A stretch of 64,000 bases of DNA from Micromonospora wenchangensis (GTDB taxonomy: Bacteria > Actinomycetota > Actinomycetes > Mycobacteriales > Micromonosporaceae). The stretch is from contig NZ_MZMV01000008.1 in the NCBI RefSeq assembly GCF_002210435.1, positions 1 to 64,000 of the forward strand, given 5' to 3'. The notes beneath the pieces are model-generated. The model was not told where the DNA came from and did not search any database. It was given only the letters and a program-made list of their open reading frames with translations. This document shows, piece by piece, positions 17,000-31,727 of this stretch (the first letter of the stretch is position 1; every line of letters starts with the position of its first letter). Position numbers and translations under genes: made by a program.

Positions 17000-18040
17000 G
17001 TGGCCCTTCCCGCGTACCCCACCAAGCCGAAGCCGGGCGACCGGGTCGCGGTGGTCTCCCCCTCCGCCGGCCTGGCGGGTCTCTTCCCCCACGTGTACGA
17101 GCTGGGCCTGCGCCGGCTGCGCGAGGAGCTCCACCTGGAGCCGGTGGAGTACCCCACCACCCGGCAGACCCGGGCCGATCCCCGGGACCGGGCGCGCGAC
17201 CTGACCGCCGCCTTCGCCGACCCGACGGTCACCGCCGTGCTCGCCACCGTCGGCGGCGACGACCTGATCACGGTCACCCCGCACCTCGACGACGCGGTGC
17301 TGCGGGCCAACCCGAAGCCCTACTTCGGCTACTCGGACAACACCAACGTCCTCAACCACCTGTACCGGCTGGGGATGGTGGCCTATCACGGCGGCTCGGT
17401 GCTGGTGCACCTCGGCCGGCCCGGTGCGCCGCACCCGCTGACCCTCGGCTCGCTGCGCGCCGCCCTGTTCACCTCCGACTGGTACGAGCTGACCCCCGCG
17501 CCGCAGTGGGGTGACGAACCGGGCGACTGGCGGAACCCGGCCACCCTCGCGGTCGAACCGCCGATGCTGCCCGGCGAGGGCTGGCGCTGGCGGGGCCCGT
17601 CGACGGTGGTCGAGGGCCGCACCTGGGGCGGCTGCCTGGAGATCCTGCACTGGCTGATGGCCACCGACCGGGTGCCGTCGGCCGCCGAGCTGGCCGGCTC
17701 GGTGCTCGTCGTCGAGACCTCCAACGAGCTGCCCGACGCCCAGGAGGTGTTCCGGATCGTCCGGAACATGGGTGAGCGGGGACTGCTCGCCGCCTTCCCG
17801 GCGGTCGTCGTCGGCCGGCCCAAGGCGTGGGACTTCGCGCGACCGCTGCCGGTGGCGGAACGCCTGGCGTGGGGTGCCGCCCAGCGGGGTGCCGTCGTCC
17901 GGGCGCTGACCGCGTACCGCCCGGACGCGGTGGTGGTCTTCGACGTCGACCTGGGCCACACCGACCCGCAGTTGATCGTCCCGTACGGCGGCGAGATCCG
18001 GGTCGACGCGATCGAACGCCGCATCCTGGTCCGCTACTGA
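17000..18040 (+). CDS. S66 family LD-carboxypeptidase/MccF-like peptidase
   Basis: Serine peptidase of family S66, 346 residues. Family members cleave LD-peptide bonds of murein peptides (LdcA) or inactivate microcin C-type peptidyl-nucleotides (MccF). The triad is visible as S112 in FGYSDNT, a glutamate in WGGCLEIL (about residue 214), and a histidine in DLGHTDPQ near the C-terminus. N-terminal KPGDRVAVVSPS is the family opening. GTG 17000 follows TAGGTT (16988-16993) by six bases. The longer middle region with many tryptophans is closer to MccF-like proteins than to LdcA, but the substrate cannot be told. Confidence 0.85.
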   Translation: MALPAYPTKPKPGDRVAVVSPSAGLAGLFPHVYELGLRRLREELHLEPVEYPTTRQTRADPRDRARDLTAAFADPTVTAVLATVGGDDLITVTPHLDDAVLRANPKPYFGYSDNTNVLNHLYRLGMVAYHGGSVLVHLGRPGAPHPLTLGSLRAALFTSDWYELTPAPQWGDEPGDWRNPATLAVEPPMLPGEGWRWRGPSTVVEGRTWGGCLEILHWLMATDRVPSAAELAGSVLVVETSNELPDAQEVFRIVRNMGERGLLAAFPAVVVGRPKAWDFARPLPVAERLAWGAAQRGAVVRALTAYRPDAVVVFDVDLGHTDPQLIVPYGGEIRVDAIERRILVRY

Positions 18041-18075
18041 CGACCCGGTCGACACGTCCGGCCGGTTGGCACGCG

Positions 18076-18135
18076 GCAATGTCGTGGAGGTAGCGGTATC
18101 CCCGCCCGTGGACACCGCTACTTCCACGCCATTGC
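18076..18135. repeat. Long near-perfect palindrome in intergenic DNA
   Basis: Two 22-base arms (18076-18097 and 18114-18135) pair with two mismatches around a 16-base loop; the core GTGGAGGTAGCGGT faces ACCGCTACTTCCAC. It lies downstream of the S66 gene and about 140 bases before mfd. It may act as a terminator or belong to a REP-like family (compare 10814-10847, which shares the CAATGGCG end). Confidence 0.75.
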
Positions 18136-18278
18136 GATGATCTTGAGGGCTGGGCCCGGCCGGACGGGGAGCGGGCGTGTGCGGCGGTGGGCGGAGATAG
18201 GCTGGTCGGCGTGCACCCCCCGTCCGGCCGGACGAGGGGCAGCAGTCGTGCGCGTCGACTCCCTGGAAGTGATCACTG

Positions 18279-21938
<3,660 letters not shown>

Positions 21939-22026
21939 GGGGGCCGTCGCACGTCCGGCGCGGGGCGTCGGGCGGGGCCGCAGCGCACGGTGGGCGGCGT
22001 CACCGTACACAGGCAGGCATGAGAGA

Positions 22027-22821
22027 GTGACCGTCATGCGTGCACGCCGTCTCATCGCCGCCGCCAGCGTCGCGGCCCTGGGTGTCCTCTCCCTCACCGC
22101 CTGCGGCAAGGCATCTCCGGATGTGGCCGCATACATCGGCGACAGTCGCTACTCGGTGGCCCGGGTGGACGCGATCTACACCGACGCGCAGACCAGGTAC
22201 GCCGAGGCGGTGCGGCAGAGCGCGGCCCAGTCCGGCCAGACCCTGGGCCCGGAGCAGCTGCGGGCCGGGCTGACCCGGCAGGACGTGGTGAACCTGCTGG
22301 TCAGCATCGACCTGGGCAAGCGGGTCGCGGCCGAGAAGAACCTCCAGGTCCCCGACCAGATCACCCCGGACCAGTTGGCCCAGCAGCTCCAGATGCCCCC
22401 GCAGGCGGAGTTCGCGAAGCTGTGGGGCGAGTGGGCCGACCTGTTCGTCGTGCTCAGCCAGCAGTTGCCGCCGGCCGACCTGAGCGACGAGTCGGTGATG
22501 GCGGTCTACCACGCGATCGAGAAGACCGGCGGTATCGACAAGGGGCTGTCGGTGGCGCAGGTGCGGCAACTCTTCGGCGACGGCGGTTTCGTGCGCAGCT
22601 CGTCGGCACTGAGCGCCGCGCTGGGCGAGCAGGCCGACAAGGTCGACGTCGAGGTCAACCCCCGGTACCGGCCGCTCGGCGTCCCCGCCTGGGTCAACAA
22701 GGGCCAGGAGCTGGTCTTCTACGCGCTGCCGTACATCGACGCGAGTGGCCCGGTGACCGACGTGTCGACGCCCGAGCCGGTCGCCAGCCCGACCCCGGAG
22801 CAGGGGCCGGCGGCCTCCTGA
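22027..22821 (+). CDS. SurA N-terminal-like putative lipoprotein
   Basis: Exported lipoprotein of 264 residues (261 if the ATG at 22036 is used). The signal peptide ends in lipobox LTAC. The body resembles the helical N-terminal domain of SurA/PrsA-type chaperones (AAYIGDSRYSVARVDAIY, then helices), without a parvulin isomerase domain; the C-terminus is a Pro/Thr-rich tail after QELVFYALPYID. GAGAG at 22021-22025 fits ATG 22036 better than GTG 22027, so the start is uncertain by three codons. It lies between mfd and mazG, an order shared with other actinobacteria, and starts a run of same-strand genes. Confidence 0.75.
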   Translation: MTVMRARRLIAAASVAALGVLSLTACGKASPDVAAYIGDSRYSVARVDAIYTDAQTRYAEAVRQSAAQSGQTLGPEQLRAGLTRQDVVNLLVSIDLGKRVAAEKNLQVPDQITPDQLAQQLQMPPQAEFAKLWGEWADLFVVLSQQLPPADLSDESVMAVYHAIEKTGGIDKGLSVAQVRQLFGDGGFVRSSSALSAALGEQADKVDVEVNPRYRPLGVPAWVNKGQELVFYALPYIDASGPVTDVSTPEPVASPTPEQGPAAS

Positions 22822-22823
22822 GC

Positions 22824-23807
22824 ATGTCCGACCGGATCGTCCTGCTGGTCACCTCGCCCCGGTTGCCGGCCGGTCTGCTGACCGCCGCCGCCTGGGACAC
22901 GCTGCGCTCCGCACCGGTGCTGACCGGCGCGGAGGGTGCCCAGGTCACTGCGGTACGCGCGGCCGGCGTCGAGGTCACCGTCGTGTCCGGCGGGGCGGGC
23001 GACGCGCTGCTCGACGCGGCGGCGGCCCACGGCATGGCGGTCTGGCTGGCCGGCCCGACCGGCGACGAGTCCCTGGCCCGGGAGGTGGGCCTGCGGCTGG
23101 CCCGGCAGCCGGGGCTGGCCGAGCTGGAGCTGATGTACGGCTCGTGGGACCCGCCGGGGGCCCGGCTGCTCGACGCGGTCGAGGTGATGGACCGGCTCGC
23201 CTCGCCGGGCGGCGACCCGTGGAAGCGGGCGCAGACCCACCGCAGCCTCGCCGGCTTCCTGATCGAGGAGTGCTACGAGGCGTACGACGCGATCAGCGAC
23301 GGCGACACCGACGCGCTGCGCGAGGAACTGGGCGACGTGCTGCTCCAGGTGCTGCTGCACGCCCGCCTCGCGGAGAACCTGCCCGAGGACGAGCGGTGGA
23401 GCGTCGACGACGTGGCCGGCACCCTGGTCGACAAGATGGTGCGCCGCAACCCGCACGTGTTCTCCGGTGCGCAGGCGGGTTCGCTGGCCGAGATCGAGGC
23501 GAACTGGGAGCGGATCAAGCAGGCCGAGAAGGCCCGCGCGTCGGTGCTCGACGGCATCGCCCTGAGCCAGCCCGCCCTGGCCCTGGCGGCCAAGGTGCTG
23601 GACCGCGCCGGCCGGGCCGGGCTGACCGTCCCGCTGCCGTCCCCCGACGCCCAGCCCGACCCGGAGTCCCGCCTCGGTGCCACCCTGCTGGCCCTGGTCG
23701 CCGAGGCCCGCCACGCCGGCCTGGACCCCGAGGCGGCCCTGCGCCGCGCCACCCGCACCCACGCTGCCACCCTCCGCACCACCGAACCCCGCACCGCGTC
23801 GAGTTGA
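22824..23807 (+). CDS. mazG: MazG nucleoside triphosphate pyrophosphohydrolase
   Basis: MazG-family NTP pyrophosphatase, 327 residues; it hydrolyses (d)NTPs including oxidised ones to monophosphates. An N-terminal region (about 1-110) similar to tetrapyrrole-methylase-like extensions precedes a single MazG domain (about 125-215) with the metal-binding helix pair EECYEAYDAI and REELGDVLLQVLLH. E. coli MazG has two such repeats; actinobacterial ones are shorter, as here. ATG 22824 lies two bases after the upstream stop codon, so translation is probably coupled. The stop codon overlaps the first base of a palindromic repeat. Confidence 0.88.
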   Translation: MSDRIVLLVTSPRLPAGLLTAAAWDTLRSAPVLTGAEGAQVTAVRAAGVEVTVVSGGAGDALLDAAAAHGMAVWLAGPTGDESLAREVGLRLARQPGLAELELMYGSWDPPGARLLDAVEVMDRLASPGGDPWKRAQTHRSLAGFLIEECYEAYDAISDGDTDALREELGDVLLQVLLHARLAENLPEDERWSVDDVAGTLVDKMVRRNPHVFSGAQAGSLAEIEANWERIKQAEKARASVLDGIALSQPALALAAKVLDRAGRAGLTVPLPSPDAQPDPESRLGATLLALVAEARHAGLDPEAALRRATRTHAATLRTTEPRTASS

Positions 23808-23859
23808 CCAAGAGGTATGCGGCAACCCCGCGCGCTGCGGTGACGCGAACCTCTTGATC
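23806..23859. repeat. Palindromic repeat, GATCAAGAGGTT family, copy 1
   Basis: Arms 23806-23824 and 23841-23859 match the consensus GATCAAGAGGTTNGCGTCA and its reverse complement (15 of 19 positions pair), with a 16-base loop. The left arm starts inside the mazG stop codon. The same family appears twice at 32733-32866. It may double as a transcription terminator. Confidence 0.8.
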
Positions 23860-23913
23860 GACGGGGTCGGCGCGCGGCCGGTGGGGGGCCGGTGGGGTGG
23901 GTAGGGTCGGGGG

Positions 23914-25533
23914 ATGGGTGAATTCGTGCCGCTGGCGGAGCGGATCGTCGAGGCCGTGCTGGAGAGCCGACCCGGGTTCGCCACGTCGGCAGGGGACCAC
24001 CGCTACGACGACCGGCTGCCCGACCTGTCCGCCCCGGCGGTCGCCGCCGACCAGGCGATGCTGCGCGAGGCCGCCGACGCGCTCGCCGAGGTAGACGCGG
24101 ATTCCCTCGACGTCGAGGAGCAGGTCGACCACGCGCTGCTCGCCGCCCTGGTCGACCGGGAACTGTTCGAGCGCAGCGAGATCCGGGCCTTCGAGTGGGA
24201 TCCGCTGGTGCACAACCCCGGCCCGCTGCTGCACGCCCTGCTCGCCCGCCCGTACGCGCCGGTGGAGCAGCGGCTGACGCACCTGGTCGGGCGGCTGACC
24301 GCCGTACCCGACGCGTTGGCTACCGCGCGGGCGACGCTGCGGGACATGCCCCGGGTGCACGCCGAGACGGCGGTCGGGCAGTTCGCCGGCAGCGCCGCGC
24401 TGATCCGCGACGAGGTGCCGCTGCTGCTCGCCCAGGCCCCCGCGCTGGCCGGCACGGTGCAGCCGGCGGCGACGGCGGCGATCGCCGCGCTCGACGAGTT
24501 CGTCGGCTGGCTGCGCGCCGGGCTGGCCGCCGACACCGGGCCGGGCCGCGACCCCCGGCTGGGCCGCCGCCGCTGGGAGGCCCGGCTCTGGCACACCCTC
24601 GACACCGAGCTGGGCGCGGCCGAGGTGCAGCGCCGCGCCTGGGCCAACCTCGACCGGGTCACCGCCGAGATCCGCGCCGCCGCTGTCGAGCTGGTCGGCG
24701 GCCCGGCCGACGACGAGACGGTACGCCGGGCGCTGGACCTGCTCGCCGCCGAGCACCCCGACGACCACTCCATCGTGGACCTCGCCTCGGTCACCCTCGA
24801 CGAGGCCGTCGACTTCGTCCGGGCGCACGACCTGGTCAGCCTGGTCGACGACCCGTGCGTGATCCAGGAGATGCCGGAGTTCGCCCGGGGCGTCGCGGTG
24901 GCCTACTGCGACTCGCCCGGCCCGCTGGAGCCGGCCGACCTGCCCACCTTTTACTGCATCGCGCCCACCCCGGCGGACTGGCCCGCGCACCGGGTCGACT
25001 CGTTCTACCGGGAGTACAACGACCACATGATCCGCAACCTGACCGTGCACGAGGCGATGCCCGGGCACTTCCTCCAGCTCGCCCACGCCCGCCGGTACGC
25101 CGGCCCCACCCGGGTCCGGGCGCTGACCGAGTCGGGGGTGTTCATCGAGGGCTGGGCGGTCTACACCGAGGAGCTGATGGCCGGGCTCGGCTTCGGCGGC
25201 CTGCCGGTCCGCCTCCAGCAGCTCAAGATGCAGCTCCGGATGACCATCAACGCCCTGCTCGACCAGCTCGTCCACTGTGACCAGATGACCGAGGCGGACG
25301 CGTTGGCGCTGATGACCGGACGCGGCTTCCAGGAGGAGGGCGAGGCGGCCGGCAAGTGGCGGCGGGCGCTGCTCACCTCGACCCAGCTCTCCACGTACTT
25401 CGTCGGCTACAGCGAGATGGCCGACATCGCCGCCGCCCGCCCGGCCGGGGTGCCGCTGCGCCGGTGGCACGACGCGATGCTCGCCCACGACTGCCCGCCG
25501 CCACGCCACCTGCGCACCCTGCTCGGCGTCTGA
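23914..25533 (+). CDS. DUF885 family putative metallopeptidase
   Basis: Protein of 539 residues in the DUF885 family, related to M32-like gluzincin peptidases. The zinc-site motif HEAMPGHFLQ and the downstream EGWAVYTEEL, which carries the third ligand, are both intact, so activity is likely; the substrate is unknown. The protein has no signal peptide and is mostly helical. ATG 23914 lies six bases after TAGGGT (23902-23907), so leaderless transcription is likely. It interrupts the conserved mazG-eno order. Confidence 0.85.
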   Translation: MGEFVPLAERIVEAVLESRPGFATSAGDHRYDDRLPDLSAPAVAADQAMLREAADALAEVDADSLDVEEQVDHALLAALVDRELFERSEIRAFEWDPLVHNPGPLLHALLARPYAPVEQRLTHLVGRLTAVPDALATARATLRDMPRVHAETAVGQFAGSAALIRDEVPLLLAQAPALAGTVQPAATAAIAALDEFVGWLRAGLAADTGPGRDPRLGRRRWEARLWHTLDTELGAAEVQRRAWANLDRVTAEIRAAAVELVGGPADDETVRRALDLLAAEHPDDHSIVDLASVTLDEAVDFVRAHDLVSLVDDPCVIQEMPEFARGVAVAYCDSPGPLEPADLPTFYCIAPTPADWPAHRVDSFYREYNDHMIRNLTVHEAMPGHFLQLAHARRYAGPTRVRALTESGVFIEGWAVYTEELMAGLGFGGLPVRLQQLKMQLRMTINALLDQLVHCDQMTEADALALMTGRGFQEEGEAAGKWRRALLTSTQLSTYFVGYSEMADIAAARPAGVPLRRWHDAMLAHDCPPPRHLRTLLGV

Positions 25534-25549
25534 GCCGGTCGGGGCCGGC

Positions 25550-26376
25550 TCAACCGCGGGCGGCGACCGCGTCGATGAGCCAGCGGGAGATCGAGTACGC
25601 CGGGGGCAGCTCCGCGGGCAGCGCGTCCACCGGGAACCAGCGGGCCCGCACCAGCTCCCGCCCGTCCACCTCCGGCTCGGCGGCGGGGTCGGCGGCGGTG
25701 ACGGTGAAGCCGGCGAGCAGCACCCCCGGCCCGGAGATCGCCCAGGGCTGGCTGCCGAAGTAGTCGACGGTGCCGAGGGTCAGCCCGACCTCCTCGGTGA
25801 CCTCGCGGCGGACCGCCGTCTCCAACGACTCGCCGGCCTCGACGAAGCCGGCGACCAGCGCCCACAGCCCGGTCGGGCCGGACGCGTGCCGCACCAGCAG
25901 CAGCTCGGTGGGGCCGCCGGCCGGGCCGGGGCGGGTGATCGCCGCCAGCACCGCCGGGGAGAGCCGCAGCGGCACGTACAGGTCGCAGGCGGGGCAGCGC
26001 CGGGCCGTCTCGCCGGGCACGTCGGCCAGTTCCGCCCGGCAGGCCCCGCACCAGCGGTGGGTACGCCGGAAGGTGACCACGGCCACCGCCCGCCCGGCGA
26101 GCGTGGCGAGCGGTTCGGGCAGCTCGGCGGCGAGCGCCCGCCAACTGCGCCAGCGTCCGGCCGGTCGGGTCGCGTCGTCCGGTGCCGCCGCCCAGGCCGG
26201 CACTCCGTCGAGGGTGCCCACCGGCACCCAGCCGGTCCCGGCCGGCAGTTCGCCGACCCGGGGCAGGCCGCCGTCGGGGGTGGTGAGGAGCCGGTGGCCG
26301 GCCACCAGCAGGCCCAGGTCGTCGGGCGCGGGCGACGGGCCGACGTCGGGGGCGGGTTCTCCGGGTGGGGGGACGG

Positions 26377-26380
<4 letters not shown>
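25550..26380 (-). CDS. nudC: NAD(+) diphosphatase, NUDIX family
   Basis: NudC-type NADH pyrophosphatase, 276 residues; it cleaves NADH or NAD to NMN(H) and AMP, and in bacteria can remove the NAD cap from RNA. It shows an N-terminal NUDIX-like region, a zinc ribbon (CGAC...CPAC), a complete Nudix box GFVEAGES...REVTEEVGL and the family-specific SQPWAI (consensus SQPWPFP). The GTG start at 26380 overlaps the stop of the upstream lipoprotein gene by four bases (GTGA), so the two are translationally coupled. The much longer frame up to 27106 is antisense noise over that gene. Confidence 0.9.
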
Positions 26381-28576
<2,196 letters not shown>

Positions 28577-28607
28577 CCCAGGCGAACCTCGGGGGAGGGG
28601 TGTGACG

Positions 28608-29231
28608 ATGCAGCAGCGCCGCACACCGGGTGGCCAACGCCCGGCCCGCCGGCCGACCGGCCGGCCGGGTGGGGCCCGGGGCGCCCGGACGCCGCTGCGC
28701 GACGGTGGGGTCCGCGCCGAGACGCGGACCACCACGGCCCGGTCGCGCGGCACCGACGGGGTGCGTTCGGCGAACCGTCCGGCGGCGGCCCGCCGGACGG
28801 CGGCCGGTGGCACCATCCGGCGGTTGACCGCACCCCACCCCCGACGGTTCACCGGGCGGGCCACCGTCCTGTTCGCGGTGCTGCTCGCGCTCGCCCTGGC
28901 GTACACCTATCCGGTCCGGGTCTATCTGGACCAGCAGGTCGACATCGAGCGGATGGAGGCGTCGCAGGCCGCGCAGCGGCAGCGCATCTCCGACCTCTCC
29001 GCCGAGGCGGCGAAGTGGCAGGACAAGGAATACATCAAGATCCAGGCGCGGGAACGGTTCTACATGGTGGTGCCGGGGGAGACCCCGGTGATCGTGCTCA
29101 ACGACGCGGACGGCGCGGCCCGGGACGCCAACGGTGGCCGGCCGCCGGCCCCACCGAAGACCCCCGACCCCTGGTACGACACCCTGTGGTCGAGCGTCCG
29201 GGCGGCGAACGGCGACGCCGCGGACCAGTGA
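28608..29231 (+). CDS. FtsB/DivIC family septum formation protein
   Basis: Bitopic divisome protein, 207 residues. A long Arg/Pro/Gly-rich cytoplasmic tail (1-80) precedes one membrane helix (about 84-105, VLFAVLLALALAYTYPV), a short coiled-coil (about 107-140, QQVDIERMEASQAAQRQRI) and a conserved segment with ERFYMVVPGETP. FtsB/DivIC proteins form a trimer with FtsL and FtsQ at the division site. ATG 28608 has GGAGGGG 7 bases upstream; the GTG at 28602 is too close to it. It lies immediately after eno, as in other actinobacteria. Confidence 0.88.
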   Translation: MQQRRTPGGQRPARRPTGRPGGARGARTPLRDGGVRAETRTTTARSRGTDGVRSANRPAAARRTAAGGTIRRLTAPHPRRFTGRATVLFAVLLALALAYTYPVRVYLDQQVDIERMEASQAAQRQRISDLSAEAAKWQDKEYIKIQARERFYMVVPGETPVIVLNDADGAARDANGGRPPAPPKTPDPWYDTLWSSVRAANGDAADQ

Positions 29232-29256
29232 GCAGCACCCGCGTACCGAACGAGAG

Positions 29257-29823
29257 ATGGGCACCGTGACTGTCGTACCACCGCAGGAGCCGGCGGCGGA
29301 CTCCGTACCCCCGCCGGAGCACCAGCCGGCCACCGAGGCCGACCTGGCCGCGGTGGCCGCGCAGCTCGGACGCCCGCCCCGCGGCACCCGGGCGGTGGCC
29401 CACCGCTGCCCGTGCGGCCTGCCCGACGTGGTGGAGACCACCCCCCGGCTCGCCGACGGCACCCCGTTCCCGACGCTGTTCTACCTGACCTGCCCCAAGG
29501 CGACGGCGGCGTGCAGCCGGCTGGAGTCGGCCGGGCTGATGAAGGAGATGGCCGAGCGGCTCGCCGAGGACCCGGAGCTGGCCGACCGGTACCGGGCCGC
29601 GCACGAGGACTACCTGGCCCGCCGGGCCGCGATCGGCGAGGTGCCGGAGATCGCCGGCATCTCCGCCGGGGGGATGCCCGGCCGGGTGAAGTGCCTGCAC
29701 GTGCACCTGGGCCACGCGCTCGGTGCCGGCCCCGGGGTCAACCCGTTGGGCGACGAGACACTCGCCCTGGTGGAGAAGTGGTGGGCGGCCGGGCCCTGCG
29801 TGGACGTGCCGGCGGCCGGGTGA
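29257..29823 (+). CDS. DUF501 family protein
   Basis: Conserved actinobacterial protein of 188 residues (DUF501), function unknown. Typical features are HRCPCGLPDVVETTPRL, FPTLFYLTCP, the cysteine in AACSRLES and the end KCLHVHLGHALG(A)GPGVNPLGD. The arrangement of cysteines and histidines suggests a metal or Fe-S site. Start could be ATG 29257 or GTG 29266; GAGAG just upstream could serve either. It always follows divIC and precedes ppx in relatives; here two genes are inserted before ppx. Confidence 0.88.
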   Translation: MGTVTVVPPQEPAADSVPPPEHQPATEADLAAVAAQLGRPPRGTRAVAHRCPCGLPDVVETTPRLADGTPFPTLFYLTCPKATAACSRLESAGLMKEMAERLAEDPELADRYRAAHEDYLARRAAIGEVPEIAGISAGGMPGRVKCLHVHLGHALGAGPGVNPLGDETLALVEKWWAAGPCVDVPAAG

Positions 29824-29824
29824 G

Positions 29825-30346
29825 ATGACCGACGAGATCGTGGTACGCCGGGCCCGCACCGGCGACGTACGCGGCATCCGCCGGCTGGTCGACACCTACA
29901 CCGACGACCGGCGGCTGCTCAGTAAGGCCACCGTCACCCTCTATGAGGACGTGCAGGAGTTCCGGGTCGCGGTGACCGGCGACGGGCGGGTGGTCGGCTG
30001 TGGCGCGCTGCACGTGATGTGGGAGGACCTCGCCGAGATCCGTACCGTGGCCGTCGACCCGGCCTGTCGGGGGCGGCGGCTCGGGCACCGGATCGTCACC
30101 GAGCTGATCGACGCCGCCCGGGAGTTGGGTATCGCCCGGATCTTCGTGCTCACCTTCGAGACGGCGTTCTTCGGCGCGTTCGGGTTCACCGAGATCGACG
30201 GCGCCCCGGTGCCGCAGCCCGTCTACGAGCAGCTGCTGCGCTCCTACGACGAGGGCGTCGCCGAGTTCCTCGACCTGGAACGGGTCAAGCCGAACACCCT
30301 GGGCAACACCCGGATGCTGCTGCGCCTCCAGCCCCGGCCGTCTTGA
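29825..30346 (+). CDS. Amino-acid N-acetyltransferase (ArgA-like GNAT)
   Basis: GNAT acetyltransferase of 173 residues resembling the stand-alone N-acetylglutamate synthase of mycobacteria (Rv2747), the first step of arginine synthesis. The fold is visible as VRRARTGDVRGIRRLVD, an acceptor-side strand, and the acetyl-CoA motif VDPACRGRRLGHRIV (about residue 78-92). C-terminal FFGAFGFTEID and ERVKPNTLGNTRML are characteristic of this group. ATG 29825 follows the DUF501 stop by one base. Glutamate as substrate is inferred from the family. Confidence 0.82.
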   Translation: MTDEIVVRRARTGDVRGIRRLVDTYTDDRRLLSKATVTLYEDVQEFRVAVTGDGRVVGCGALHVMWEDLAEIRTVAVDPACRGRRLGHRIVTELIDAARELGIARIFVLTFETAFFGAFGFTEIDGAPVPQPVYEQLLRSYDEGVAEFLDLERVKPNTLGNTRMLLRLQPRPS

Positions 30347-30368
30347 CCCGGCCCGGCACCCTGGGTCG

Positions 30369-31610
30369 GTGACGATCCTGCGCCGGTTGGTTGCCCTGCC
30401 CGCCGCCCTGGTGACCCTGTTCGCGCTGGTCGGCGTGGCCCGGCTGATCGCCCCGGCGACCGGTGGCGTCGACCGTCAGCCGCCCGGGGTGGACCGGCAA
30501 CTCGACTACCTGCGGGCCGAGCTGGACGACGGTGCCGGCGAGGACGCCCAGGCGATGTTCCCGGAGGGCTGGTTCTTCGCCCACGCGCTGTACGGGCTGG
30601 CCCGGGTGGAGACCGGCCTGCGGCAACCACCGCAGGAGCGCGACGAGGCGTTGCGGGAGGCCCGGTGGGCGCTGGCCCGGCTGGAGTCCCCGGCCGGCAC
30701 GGCCCCGTTCAGCGCCGACCTGACCCCGGCGTACGGCGTCTTCCACGCCGGCTGGACGAACTGGCTGCGCGGCGGGGTGCTCGCCCTGCAACCGGCGTCG
30801 GGCCGGGACCCGGCCGAGGTACGCCGGTTCGCCGAGGCGTCGAACGCGCTGGCCGCCGCGTTCGACGCCTCGGCCACGCCGTACCTCGCCGCCTACCCGG
30901 GGCAGGCGTGGCCTGTCGACTCGACGGTGGCGGTGGCCTCGCTGCGGCTGCACGACCACCTGCTGCCGCCCCGGTTCGACCGGACCACGGCACGCTGGCT
31001 GGACGGCGTACGCCAGCGGCTCGACCCGCGTACCGGCCTGCTGCCGCACCGGGTCGACCCGGGCACCGGCGCGCCGGCCGAGGTGGCCCGGGGCACCTCG
31101 CAGAGCGTCATCCAGCGGTTCCTGCCCGAGATCGACCCGACCTTCGCCCGCGAGCAGTACCTGCGCTTCCGCACCGGGTTCGTGGTGTCGCCGCTGGGGC
31201 TCGGCCCGGCCGTGCGGGAGTACCCGCGCGGTCTGGACGGCCCGGGGGACGTCGACTCGGGGCCACTGCCGCTCGGGGTGAGCTTCTCCGCCACCGTGGT
31301 GACCCTCGGGGCGGCCCAGGTGCAGGGCGACGACACGTTGGCCGGGGCGCTGGCGAACTACGGCGAACTGGTCGGTTTTCCGCTGGACACCCCGCACACC
31401 CGCCGGTACGCCTTCGGCCTGCTCCCGATCGGCGACGCCTTCCTGGCCTGGTCGAAGACCGCCCGCCCGTGGGTCTCCGCGCCCGCCGACCCGCCACCGA
31501 CGACGGTGGAACCGTGGTGGCGGACGCGGCTGGTGGTCCTGCTGGTGCTGCTCGCCGTGCTGGCCTGGACGCCGTGGCTGCTGCTGCGGCGGCTGTCCCG
31601 GCGTCGGTGA
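30369..31610 (+). CDS. Membrane-anchored protein of unknown function
   Basis: Protein of 413 residues that I cannot assign. It has a hydrophobic segment at each end (about 6-28 and 384-405) with an extracytoplasmic middle of roughly 350 residues. The middle is helical with repeated aromatic/helical blocks (EGWFFAHALYGLARVE, AYGVFHAGWTNWLRGG, LPRGTSQ-type loop), which suggests an alpha/alpha barrel as in six-hairpin glycosidases or linalool dehydratase-like proteins. The GTG start at 30369 lies 22 bases after the acetyltransferase gene. It sits between genes that are neighbours elsewhere (DUF501 and ppx), so it is an insertion in the block. Confidence 0.65.
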   Translation: MTILRRLVALPAALVTLFALVGVARLIAPATGGVDRQPPGVDRQLDYLRAELDDGAGEDAQAMFPEGWFFAHALYGLARVETGLRQPPQERDEALREARWALARLESPAGTAPFSADLTPAYGVFHAGWTNWLRGGVLALQPASGRDPAEVRRFAEASNALAAAFDASATPYLAAYPGQAWPVDSTVAVASLRLHDHLLPPRFDRTTARWLDGVRQRLDPRTGLLPHRVDPGTGAPAEVARGTSQSVIQRFLPEIDPTFAREQYLRFRTGFVVSPLGLGPAVREYPRGLDGPGDVDSGPLPLGVSFSATVVTLGAAQVQGDDTLAGALANYGELVGFPLDTPHTRRYAFGLLPIGDAFLAWSKTARPWVSAPADPPPTTVEPWWRTRLVVLLVLLAVLAWTPWLLLRRLSRRR

Positions 31611-31727
31611 CCACCGCCGGCCGTGGCCGGTCGGCGGCTGCGCGGTCGGTGCCGCCGTGCGTCGTCGGCTGCACGTGCCCGGTCGGTGCCGGGTTCGGCG
31701 GCCGGCGGCTGCCGTAGGGTTGCTGCC

